Assembly (NCBI GenBank): GCA_035623615.1
Contig: DASPTB010000316.1
Span: forward strand, 1-12,821
Direction of reading: 5' to 3'
DNA from: DASPTB01 sp035623615
GTDB taxonomy: Bacteria > Actinomycetota > UBA4738
Length of the DNA: 12,821 bases
The notes beneath the pieces are model-generated. The model worked only from the letters and a program-made list of their open reading frames with translations, searched no databases and was not told the origin of the DNA. Made by a program: the position numbers and the translations under genes. Positions 1 to 6,748 of this stretch are shown piece after piece (the stretch's first letter is position 1; every line of letters starts with the position of its first letter).

Positions 1-48
1 TGTGGCTCGGGCCGCAAGTACAAGAAGTGCCACGGGCTCTCCGCCTGA
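1..48 (+). CDS. secA: SecA C-terminal zinc-binding tail (partial, 3' end only)
   Basis: The window opens inside a gene whose last 15 codons read CGSGRKYKKCHGLSA, followed by TGA at 46-48. This is the SEC-C motif (CxCGSGxxYKxCHG) found at the extreme C-terminus of SecA, the ATPase motor that drives preproteins through SecYEG. The first visible Cys is the second Cys of the CxC pair, and the later Cys and His complete the zinc site; in well-studied SecA this tail contacts SecB or lipids. Only the tail is visible, and SEC-C also occurs in unrelated proteins. The SecA call therefore rests on the motif being exactly C-terminal and on the prfB/ftsEX/smpB neighbourhood, where secA is commonly found in Actinobacteria. 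Confidence 0.8.
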   Translation, partial: CGSGRKYKKCHGLSA

Positions 49-87
49 GATACGGCGAGCGGGGTTCCGGTAGCCGCCCTTTGACCA

Positions 88-93
88 TAAACT
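88..93 (+). promoter_or_regulatory. Putative -10 box (TAAACT) for a leaderless cyclase transcript
   Basis: TAAACT fits the TANNNT -10 consensus and is followed by six bases and then the GTG at 100. That spacing would place the transcription start at or next to the start codon. No Shine-Dalgarno sequence lies before the GTG, so a leaderless mRNA is the simplest reading. No convincing -35 is seen 16-18 bases upstream; a TTGACC at 81-86 lies too close to serve this -10. Confidence 0.4.
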
Positions 94-99
94 CCGGTC

Positions 100-3000
100 G
101 TGCGGGTGTGCCCGAAGTGCGAAGCCGAGAGTCCTGAGCGCTCGAGGTTCTGCTCCGACTGCGGTGCAGCGCTCTCCGACGAGCCCGTTGAGGTGTCCGA
201 GGAACGCAAGGTTGTCACGATCCTGTTCTGTGACCTTGTTGGATTCACCGCGGCGTCCGAGACGGCTGATCCGGAGGAGGTGAAGAACCGCCTCTTTCCG
301 TACCACCGCATGCTCTCGAGGGAGCTGGAGCGCTACGGCGGAACCGTCGAGAAGTTCATCGGGGACGCCGTCATGGCAGTCTTCGGAGCGCCAACCGCAC
401 ACGAGGACGATCCCGAGCGGGCGGTGCGATCGGGCCTGCGCATCCTCGAGGCGATCCAGGAGCTGAACGTCGGCGATCCGAACCTGCAACTCGAGGTTCG
501 GATCGGTATCAACACGGGGGAGACCCTCGTTACGGCGGGGCCGCGGCCCGATCCGGGAACGCTGATGGTCACCGGCGATGCCGTGAACACGGCGTCCCGC
601 CTGCAGGGAGTGGCCCCCATCGGAGGCGTCGTCGTGGGGGAGCGCACGTATCGGGCGACGAAGGACGTCTTCGACTACGGGGCCTTGGATCCCGTGGCCC
701 TCAAGGGGAAGTCGCGACCCGTTCCGGTCTGGCGTGCCCTCTCCGCTCGAGCCCGATTCGGAGTGGACGTCGTCCGCTCCATGCGCAGCCCGCTCGTGGG
801 CCGCGAAGCCGACCTGACGATCCTGCGCGCCGCGTTCGAGAAGAGCGTCGCGGACCGGTCGGTGCAGATGGTCATCCTGACCGGCGAGCCCGGGGTCGGC
901 AAGAGCCGGCTGGTCGCCGAACTGATGGCGGTCGTGGACTCGCTTCCCGGGCTCTATCGCTGGCGGCAGGGTCGCTCGCTTCCCTACGGCGACGGCGTCA
1001 CCTTCTGGGCGCTCGGGGAGATCGTGAAGGCCGAGGCGGGAATCCTGGAGACCGACTCTCTCGAGATCGCCGACGGCAAGCTGGGGCGAGTGGTTGCCGC
1101 GGAAGAGAATCGCGCGTGGCTGCACCAGCGCCTGCGGCCGCTCGTGGGAGTCGATGCTCCGGAGGCTTCGCGACAGGAGAACTTCACGGCGTGGCGGGAG
1201 TTCCTGGAAGCACTCGCCGACCAGCAGCCGTCGGTGTTCGTCTTCGAGGATCTGCACTGGGCGGACCCGGCGCTCCTGGAGTTCATCGAGTACGTCACCG
1301 AGTTCGCTGAAGGTGTGCCCATGGTGCTGATCGGAACGACTCGCCCCGAACTCTGGGAGCGAGTGCCGCCTTTCGCACCAGCAGGTCGAAGCTCGGTTCG
1401 CGTGAACCTGTCGGCCCTCAACCGGGAGGACACGGCCCGGCTGACCGCGAACCTCCTGGACCAATTGGTGTTGCCGGCAGATGTGCAGCAGGCGGTCGTG
1501 TCTCGCGCGGGTGGAAACCCGCTCTACGCGGAGGAGTTCGTTCGCCTCCTTCGGGACACGGGGATCCTGAAGCGCAGCGACGCCGGCTGGCACATGGAGG
1601 CGGGCGCGGACATCCCCGTCCCCTCGAGCGTCCACGACCTTCTCGCGGCGAGACTCGACACCCTCGCGTCGGACAGGAAGCACCTGCTGCAGGACGCGTC
1701 GGTGATCGGCAAGGTCTTCTGGGCGGGCGCGGTGGCGGCGATGGCAGGTCGCAGCTACGAAACGGTCGAGCAAGCGCTCCACGAGCTCTCCCGAACCGAG
1801 CTGATCCGGCCGAGCAGGACGTCATCGATGGAGGGCGATTCCGAGTACGCCTTCTCCCACGTCCTCGTTCGGGACGTGTGCTACGGGCAGATTCCGCGGA
1901 GGCCGCGGGCCGACCGGCACGTCGCGGCGGCGGGTTGGATCGAGGAGCGGGCGGGCGACCGCGTGGAGGACTACGCGGAGATCCTCGCGTCGCACTACGT
2001 CACCGCGCTCGACCTGCTGGCCGCCGCAGGGGCAGCGGCACCGAGGGATCTTCCTGTGAAGGCCGCGCGCGCGACGCTGCTGGCGGGCGATCGGGCCATG
2101 CGGACCGACGTGGCGGCCGCGGAGCGTCTGTACGCCGAGGGTCTGCGCCTCGCGCCCGACGATCCCACCCTGCTTGTGAGACATGCGGAGGCTCTTCTGG
2201 GTCGTGTCAGGGCGCGTGAGGCCGCCGCGGAGTTCGAACAGGCGATCGAGGGGTTCCTTTCCGCGGGTCTCATCCCACCCGCCGCAAAGGCGTTGGCGCG
2301 ATCCGGCAAGGCGCTCGTCCACATCAGGGACCCGCGGGCGAGCGTGACGGCGGACGAGGCGCTGCGGCTGCTGGAACCGCTCGGTCCGTCCCCGGAGCTC
2401 GTGGACGTCCTGTACGAGCGGGCGGCGAGCAGGCTCGTGAGCGACGACAACGAGGGAGTCGTCGCCGACGCGGACCGCGGTCTCGCGCTGGCTGCAGAGC
2501 TGGGCCTCCCGGAGCACGTGCTCCTACGAGGACTGAGGGGGTATTCGCGAGTCCTGCTCGGCGATCCGGGCGGGCAGGCCGAAGCGCAGGACGCCCTCGA
2601 CGCCGCGATCGATCAGGGCCTGGGTCGCGACGCGGGAATCCTCTACTACAACGTGTGCTCGATCGTGGCACTGAACGACGGGATCCGGCTGAGTCAGCAG
2701 ATCGCCGACAAGGGAGCGGTCTTCGCGAGGAGCCATGGACTCGAAGAGCTGGAGGTCGGCTTCGACGTGTTCCGGCTGGATCGCTACGTGGACGGCGGCG
2801 ACTGGGACGACGCGCTCGAGCTCGCGGAGTCGCTCGCCCGTCGCGCGACCCAATCGGAGTACTACGCGCTCCCCCCGCGAAGCGCCCGCGCGCTCGTCCA
2901 CAACTGCCGGGGAGACTTTCGGCGCGCCGCGTCCGACTCGGAGTGGTTGCTCGCCGAGTGCCGACGAGAGGGAGAGCCACCGCAGATCGCGGCCATCGTC

Positions 3001-3501
3001 CTTCCGATCGCGGCGAGGACACGTTTGGGGTTGGGGGACGCCGCCGGCTGCCTGTCACTCCTCAGAGAGTTCGACGCGTGGGAGGGTTTGAGAAGGAACG
3101 AGAACTTCGACCTCGCACTGGCGGGAACCGTTCGGACCGCGATCCAGGCCGGGGATGCCGCCCTGGGTGTCCGGCTCCTCGCCCAGGACCCCATTCCGCT
3201 GACGCAAGCGCGCTACAGCAGGGCGTCCGCCCGTGCGGCGTTGGACGAGGCCCTGGGAAAGAAGGAGCCGGCGGCGGAGGCGTATCTGGCCGTGGCCGGG
3301 GCATGGGAGTCATTCGGCGTGCCGTGGGAGCACGCCCATGCCCTGCTCGGTCGCGGGAGATGTCTGCTGCAGCTTGCCGCGAAGGGTGAGGCCGTCACGG
3401 CTTTGCAGGCTGCGCGCGAGGTCTTCCTCCGTCTCCGGGCCAGGCCGGGGGTGGCCGAGTGCGACGAGCTCATCGGCTTCGCATCCGCGGAGAGCTCCTG
3501 A
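100..3501 (+). CDS. Zinc ribbon – class III adenylate/guanylate cyclase – STAND/AAA ATPase – TPR-like signalling protein
   Basis: This 1133-residue protein has four parts. Residues 4-21 form a zinc ribbon (C4, C7, C18, C21). Residues about 36-215 are a class III nucleotide cyclase domain: metal-binding Asp in FCDLVGFT (D45) and KFIGDAVMAVFG (D89), purine-selecting Lys K85, and transition-state Asn/Arg in GDAVNTASRL (N163, R167). The second base-selecting position falls on M156 instead of the usual Asp/Thr/Ser, so cAMP versus cGMP output cannot be assigned. Residues about 232-640 are an ATPase of the AAA_16/STAND kind, with Walker A GEPGVGKS (262-269) and Walker B VFVFEDLHWAD (379-389), plus the family's FSHVLVRDVCY segment near 583-593. 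The rest is Ala/Leu-rich helical sequence like TPRs. No membrane segment is seen, so it is probably cytoplasmic. Length and architecture match the large cyclase-ATPases common in Actinobacteria. GTG 100 is chosen because it keeps the first Cys and fits the TAAACT box; GTG 106 would also keep C4. The activating ligand is unknown. Confidence 0.88.
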   Translation: MRVCPKCEAESPERSRFCSDCGAALSDEPVEVSEERKVVTILFCDLVGFTAASETADPEEVKNRLFPYHRMLSRELERYGGTVEKFIGDAVMAVFGAPTAHEDDPERAVRSGLRILEAIQELNVGDPNLQLEVRIGINTGETLVTAGPRPDPGTLMVTGDAVNTASRLQGVAPIGGVVVGERTYRATKDVFDYGALDPVALKGKSRPVPVWRALSARARFGVDVVRSMRSPLVGREADLTILRAAFEKSVADRSVQMVILTGEPGVGKSRLVAELMAVVDSLPGLYRWRQGRSLPYGDGVTFWALGEIVKAEAGILETDSLEIADGKLGRVVAAEENRAWLHQRLRPLVGVDAPEASRQENFTAWREFLEALADQQPSVFVFEDLHWADPALLEFIEYVTEFAEGVPMVLIGTTRPELWERVPPFAPAGRSSVRVNLSALNREDTARLTANLLDQLVLPADVQQAVVSRAGGNPLYAEEFVRLLRDTGILKRSDAGWHMEAGADIPVPSSVHDLLAARLDTLASDRKHLLQDASVIGKVFWAGAVAAMAGRSYETVEQALHELSRTELIRPSRTSSMEGDSEYAFSHVLVRDVCYGQIPRRPRADRHVAAAGWIEERAGDRVEDYAEILASHYVTALDLLAAAGAAAPRDLPVKAARATLLAGDRAMRTDVAAAERLYAEGLRLAPDDPTLLVRHAEALLGRVRAREAAAEFEQAIEGFLSAGLIPPAAKALARSGKALVHIRDPRASVTADEALRLLEPLGPSPELVDVLYERAASRLVSDDNEGVVADADRGLALAAELGLPEHVLLRGLRGYSRVLLGDPGGQAEAQDALDAAIDQGLGRDAGILYYNVCSIVALNDGIRLSQQIADKGAVFARSHGLEELEVGFDVFRLDRYVDGGDWDDALELAESLARRATQSEYYALPPRSARALVHNCRGDFRRAASDSEWLLAECRREGEPPQIAAIVLPIAARTRLGLGDAAGCLSLLREFDAWEGLRRNENFDLALAGTVRTAIQAGDAALGVRLLAQDPIPLTQARYSRASARAALDEALGKKEPAAEAYLAVAGAWESFGVPWEHAHALLGRGRCLLQLAAKGEAVTALQAAREVFLRLRARPGVAECDELIGFASAESS

Positions 3502-3515
3502 GCCCGCCCACGGGC
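3502..3515 (+). terminator. Short G+C hairpin immediately after the cyclase stop codon
   Basis: GCCCG and CGGGC pair perfectly around a CCCA loop, starting one base after the TGA of the cyclase gene. The stem is only five base pairs and no T-run follows, so it is at best a weak or non-canonical terminator. Its position between the cyclase stop and the putative prfB promoter is what makes it worth listing. Confidence 0.25.
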
Positions 3516-3535
3516 AAAGATCACCCCCCCGGGCC

Positions 3536-3544
3536 TGCTAGCGT
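3536..3544 (+). promoter_or_regulatory. Putative extended -10 promoter of prfB (TGCTAGCGT), leaderless
   Basis: TGCTAGCGT contains a TGn extension and a TANNNT hexamer (TAGCGT, 3539-3544). Seven bases separate it from the ATG at 3552, so transcription would start at or within a base of the start codon. No SD-like purine run lies in the 50 bases before the ATG, in keeping with a leaderless message. The same TGCTAGC core recurs upstream of ftsE (10880-10888). No clear -35 is visible. Confidence 0.45.
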
Positions 3545-3551
3545 TAGTCCG

Positions 3552-4695
3552 ATGAGCGAGTTCACCGAACGGATCGAGGATCTCCGCACGAGAGTCGACG
3601 CTGCAAAGGAGTACCTTTGACGTCGCCGGCAAGCGTGAACGGGCCGGCGAGCTCGAGAAGCGGCTCGCGGAGCCGGGCGTCTGGGACGATCCCGACTCCG
3701 CCCGCAGGCTGACCACCGAGCTCTCCCGCCTGAACGACGTCTTGCACCGCCATGACCGTTTGGTAAAGCAGCTTGACGATATCGGTGCGGCCGACGAGCT
3801 TCTGTCGGTGGAAGAGGATCCCGATCTGGCCGCTGAGCTGCGCGAGAAGCTGGACGCGCTCCAGGCCGAGCTCGACAAGGTCGAGCTCGCGAGCCTCCTC
3901 TCGGGGGAGTACGACAGCCACGACGCCGTGGCGAGCCTGCACGCGGGCGCCGGCGGCGTCGACTCGCAGGACTGGACCGAGATGCTCCTGCGCATGTACC
4001 TGCGCTGGGCCGAACGCGAGGGGCTTCAGGCCGAGCTGGACGAGGTGCTCCCCGGCGACGAGGCGGGCACCAAGAGCGCCACGCTGACCGTCAAGGGCAC
4101 GAACGCCTATGGGCTGCTCTCGGCCGAGCGGGGCGTGCATCGTCTGGTGCGGCTCTCGCCGTTCGACCAGGCCCACCGGCGCCACACCTCGTTCGCCTCG
4201 CTCGACGTCATCCCTCTCATGGACGAGGAGGAGCAGGACGTCGAGATCGACCCCAAGGACCTGCGCATCGACATCTTCCGCGCGACCGGGCCGGGCGGCC
4301 AGGGCGTCAACACCACCGACTCGGCCGTGCGGATCACGCACCTTCCGACCGGCATCACCGCGGCCTGTCAGAACGAGCGCTCGCAACTGCAGAACCGGGC
4401 GGTCGCGATGCGCATCCTGGCCTCCCGCCTGGCCGAACGGGCGCGCCGCGAGCGTGAGGAGAAGATCGAAAGTCTCCGCGGCGAGCGCCGCGACATCGAG
4501 TTCGGCTCGCAGATCCGTTCCTACGTCCTGCACCCGTACCGGCTGGTCAAGGATCACCGGACGGGCGTCGAGGCGGGGAACGTCGACGCCGTGCTGGACG
4601 GCGACCTGGAGCCCTTCATCGAGGCGGAGCTTCGTCGTCGCGCGGGGGCGCGGGCTTCGGACCACAGCGGCAGCGGGACGGACGGCGCCGGCTAG
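3552..4695 (+). CDS. prfB: Peptide chain release factor 2 (RF2), expressed by programmed +1 frameshift
   Basis: RF2 recognises UGA and UAA stop codons in the ribosomal A site and triggers peptidyl-tRNA hydrolysis. The gene is in two frames: 3552-3617 encodes 22 residues ending ...KEYL, then TGA at 3618-3620; skipping T3618 gives GAC (3619-3621) and an open frame to TAG at 4693-4695. The joined product is 380 residues, close to the usual 365. It carries the RF2-specific stop-codon-reading tripeptide SPF (202-204) and the catalytic GGQ (248-250, in ATGPGGQGVNTTDSAVR), at almost the same positions as in E. coli RF2. The N-terminal helical domain and C-terminal region are intact. A caller that ignores the frameshift would begin at the ATG at 3742 and lose 63 residues. 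The gene is convergent with the EamA-family gene, 16 bases apart. Regulation is autogenous: low RF2 slows termination at the UGA and favours the shift. Confident from motifs and frame structure. Confidence 0.96.
3606..3621 (+). promoter_or_regulatory. RF2 programmed +1 ribosomal frameshift site
   Basis: The site reads AAGGAG TAC CTT TGA C. It has an internal SD-like hexamer (3606-3611), a three-base spacer, the slippery CTT Leu codon (3615-3617) and the in-frame TGA (3618-3620) followed by C, the poor-termination context. E. coli prfB has AGGGGG TAT CTT TGA C with identical spacing. Peptidyl-tRNA-Leu re-pairs from CUU to UUU, the SD-like element pairs with 16S rRNA, and the next codon read is GAC. 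Failure to shift gives a 22-residue peptide. Confidence 0.96.
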
Positions 4696-4711
4696 CGTCA
4701 GCCGCAGGGGC

Positions 4712-5539
4712 TCAGACCGTGATCAGGACCACGCCGGCAATCACCACGAGGACGCCGCCGAGTTGGACTCGTCGCAACCGCTGGCCGAGCACGATGCGCG
4801 CGAGCACGGCGGTCATCACCGGGTAGAACGACGACAGCGTCGCGGTGAGCGACAACAGCCCCATGGTCGACGCGAGCGCGAACGCGCCGTTCGCCGAGAC
4901 GTCGGTCAGTCCGATGCCCGCAAACGTCGCCGTCTCCCGCCACCTGAGCTTGCGGAGGCCGCCGCCCACGAGCGCCGGGATCGCCATGAACGCGACCCCC
5001 GTCACTCGTTGCGCGAGCAGCGTCATGGGAACGCTCGTCTCGCCGCCGCGTGCGAGGAACACGAGGACGGCGCCGAGGCACACCGCTGCGACCAGCGCCA
5101 GGAAGATCGACCTGCGGCGGAGTGGGACGCTGCTGATCTCGGACACGCTCACGAGAACGACACCCGCGATCGAGAGGATGATGCCGGCGATCTGGAAGGG
5201 CGTCGGGCGCTCGCCGCTGGCGAACCCCACCACGACGGGAACGATCACGCCGGTGGCGGCGATCGGTGCGACGACGCCCATCGTTCCGTCGGCGAGCGCC
5301 CGGTACAGGCACACGAGGCCGAGGAGCCCGACCACGCCCGCCGCGGCGCCCCACAGCAGGTACGCACCCCAGCCGTCGAAGCGCCCTGCCGCCGCGACGA
5401 AGGCAAGCACCGCCGCGGCCGCGATCGCCTGCGAGACGAATCCGACGGCGACGGCGGGCCGGCGCTGCGCGGACAGCCCGCCGAGGAAGTCGGCCGTCCC
5501 CCAGAGCGCGCTGGCCGCGAGGGCGAGGAGGGCAGCCAT
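4712..5539 (-). CDS. EamA/DMT-superfamily transporter
   Basis: This 275-residue protein is almost entirely hydrophobic, with about ten predicted membrane helices arranged as two EamA repeats (roughly 1-131 and 145-273). Each half ends in the family's conserved block: LYRALADGTMGVVAPIAA leading to QIAGIILSIAGVVLVS in the first, and LLSLTATLSSFYPVMTAVLAR leading to QLGGVLVVIAGVVLI in the second. EamA proteins are inner-membrane drug/metabolite carriers, often exporters of amino acids or other small metabolites; the substrate cannot be predicted here. The ATG at 5539 is chosen because MAALLALAASALWG is the usual first helix. No SD precedes it, only a weak CACACT eight bases upstream. It is divergent from the SIS gene across 53 bases and convergent with prfB. 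Confidence 0.9.
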   Translation of the reverse strand: MAALLALAASALWGTADFLGGLSAQRRPAVAVGFVSQAIAAAAVLAFVAAAGRFDGWGAYLLWGAAAGVVGLLGLVCLYRALADGTMGVVAPIAATGVIVPVVVGFASGERPTPFQIAGIILSIAGVVLVSVSEISSVPLRRRSIFLALVAAVCLGAVLVFLARGGETSVPMTLLAQRVTGVAFMAIPALVGGGLRKLRWRETATFAGIGLTDVSANGAFALASTMGLLSLTATLSSFYPVMTAVLARIVLGQRLRRVQLGGVLVVIAGVVLITV

Positions 5540-5546
5540 CAGCGTG

Positions 5547-5552
5547 TAGTGT
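5547..5552 (+). promoter_or_regulatory. Possible -10 box (TAGTGT) for the SIS-domain gene
   Basis: TAGTGT fits TANNNT and lies in the 53-base gap between the divergent EamA and SIS genes. It would give a leader of about 34 bases that includes the GGAGAG ribosome binding site. No -35 is seen. The gap is so short that the two divergent promoters must overlap or abut. Confidence 0.3.
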
Positions 5553-5581
5553 GACCGGCGCAGCCCGCCCCGATCACGTTC

Positions 5582-5587
5582 GGAGAG
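5582..5587 (+). promoter_or_regulatory. Shine-Dalgarno sequence (GGAGAG) deciding the start of the SIS-domain gene
   Basis: GGAGAG lies five bases before the ATG at 5593. This fixes the start although the reading frame stays open upstream to 5266, inside the antisense of the EamA gene. It is the clearest SD in the window, in contrast with the genes that appear leaderless. Confidence 0.75.
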
Positions 5588-5592
5588 AACAA

Positions 5593-6735
5593 ATGACGCA
5601 TGAGAGTTGGCACACCTCGGACTTCCCCGAGCTTCGTGAGCGTCGCCCGTGGGTGATGCAGGAGATGATCGAGGCCGAGCCCGGCCTGGCCGAGCCCGTG
5701 CTTGCCGATCCGGGCGCGTCGGACCTCGGCGACATGCTGCGCTCGGCGGTGGACGCGGGTGCGCCGGTCTCGGTCGTCGGGTGCGGGACCAGCGAGCACG
5801 GCGCGATGGCGGTGGCCGAGCAACTCAACGGCGCCCTGGGGGGACGGGCACGGGCCCACGCGCGGCAGGCGTTCGAAGCGATGCTCGACCCGTGGAACGG
5901 CGCCTGTGTGGGCATCTCGCACGAGGGCGGCACCGCCGCGACGGTGGCCGCGATGGAGTCGGCTCGCGGCGCGGGCGCCACCGTCGGGCTGATCACGGCG
6001 GTGGCCGAGTCTGCCGGCGCGAAGGCGGCCGATCGCGTCCTGGTGACGCCGCTGCGCGATCGTTCGTGGTGCCACACCGTCGGCTACGTCTCGCCCATCC
6101 TCGGAGGCGCCGCGATCGCCGCCGCGGCATCGCGACGGTCCGTGGACCCGTCCGCCGCGAGCCGGGCGCTCACAGCCTCCGAGGACGCGCACGAACGGAT
6201 CCGCCAGGTCGCCGGGGCGCTCTACGGCGTCTCCCGTTACCTGACGGTCGGAAGCGGAGCCGACCGCATCGCGGCCCGCGAACTCGCACTCAAGATCGAG
6301 GAGGGTGTCCGCGTCGCCGCCACCGCGCGCGACCTGGAGACCGTACTGCACGGACACTGGGTCGCGCAGGACGAGGGAACCGCGGTGATCCTGCTGATGA
6401 CGGATCCGCGAGCCGACCGGGCGCGCGCCGATCGCGCCGCTCAGATGCTCCGCGCCGCTCGTGCGATCGGCGCGCGCACCGCCGCGATCTTCACCGAGGA
6501 GACCGACGGCAAGGTTGCGCCGGCCGACGTCCGCGACCGGGTCGTCGTTCCCTCGCCGACGGACCTTCCCCCCGCCACCGGCGCGCTCCTCGCGTCGGCG
6601 CCGGCGCTCCAGCTGCTCACGCTGGAGCTGGTGCACCTGGCCGGAGTCAACCCCGACCTCATCCGTCGCGAGGAAGCGCCCTACCGGGAAGCGGCCGAGA
6701 TCGCCGACGACGGCTTTCCCTCACCCGGCGCCTGA
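5593..6735 (+). CDS. Double-SIS-domain sugar-phosphate isomerase/deaminase-like protein (GlmS isomerase-domain family)
   Basis: The product has 380 residues. An N-terminal helical lead-in (PWVMQEMIEAEP, 19-30) resembles the start of the GlmS isomerase domain and is followed by two SIS folds. SIS 1 (about 55-185) contains VVGCGTSEHGAMAVAEQL (61-78) and the phosphosugar loop GISHEGGTAAT (107-117), where the common S-x-S-G-x-T is altered to S-H-E-G-G-T. SIS 2 (about 215-350) contains LTVGSGADRIAARELALKIEEG (217-238) and DLETVLHGHW (247-256), aligning with GlmS's catalytic E-LKHGP segment. The glutaminase domain of full GlmS is absent, so it cannot use glutamine as ammonia donor. Relatives include AgaS, GlmS-like deaminases and fructosamine-6-P deglycases (FrlB). 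Substrate unresolved; a cytosolic amino-sugar or ketosugar phosphate is likely. It is divergent from the EamA gene and ends 13 bases from the convergent sulfatase gene. Confidence 0.85.
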   Translation: MTHESWHTSDFPELRERRPWVMQEMIEAEPGLAEPVLADPGASDLGDMLRSAVDAGAPVSVVGCGTSEHGAMAVAEQLNGALGGRARAHARQAFEAMLDPWNGACVGISHEGGTAATVAAMESARGAGATVGLITAVAESAGAKAADRVLVTPLRDRSWCHTVGYVSPILGGAAIAAAASRRSVDPSAASRALTASEDAHERIRQVAGALYGVSRYLTVGSGADRIAARELALKIEEGVRVAATARDLETVLHGHWVAQDEGTAVILLMTDPRADRARADRAAQMLRAARAIGARTAAIFTEETDGKVAPADVRDRVVVPSPTDLPPATGALLASAPALQLLTLELVHLAGVNPDLIRREEAPYREAAEIADDGFPSPGA

Positions 6736-6748
6736 CCGGAACCAGCCG

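Noticed and set aside
3552..3620. prfB as a pseudogene because of the in-frame TGA
   Set aside because: The SD-like hexamer, spacing, CTT TGA C and intact +1 frame with SPF and GGQ exactly match programmed frameshifting.
3562..4665. 367-residue minus-strand open frame antisense to prfB
   Set aside because: It is the mirror of strongly biased third positions in prfB and shows no recognisable domain or SD.
4689..4704. Inverted repeat CGGCT/AGCCG overlapping the prfB stop as a bidirectional terminator
   Set aside because: Five base pairs with no T-run on either strand. The convergent 16-base gap makes a terminator plausible, but the sequence does not support one. The TAGCGT within it also looks like a -10, but no plus-strand gene follows nearby.
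4109..5554. 481-residue plus-strand open frame across the end of prfB and the EamA gene
   Set aside because: Composition is Arg/His/Asp-rich with no family pattern, and it overlaps two confident genes in other frames.
5266..5592. Upstream extension of the SIS reading frame
   Set aside because: It is antisense to the EamA gene and Arg/Pro-rich, and the SD plus ATG at 5593 give a normal family-length N-terminus.
6736..6748. Terminator between the convergent SIS and sulfatase genes
   Set aside because: Only 13 bases separate the stops, and I found no stem of useful length or T-run in or around them.
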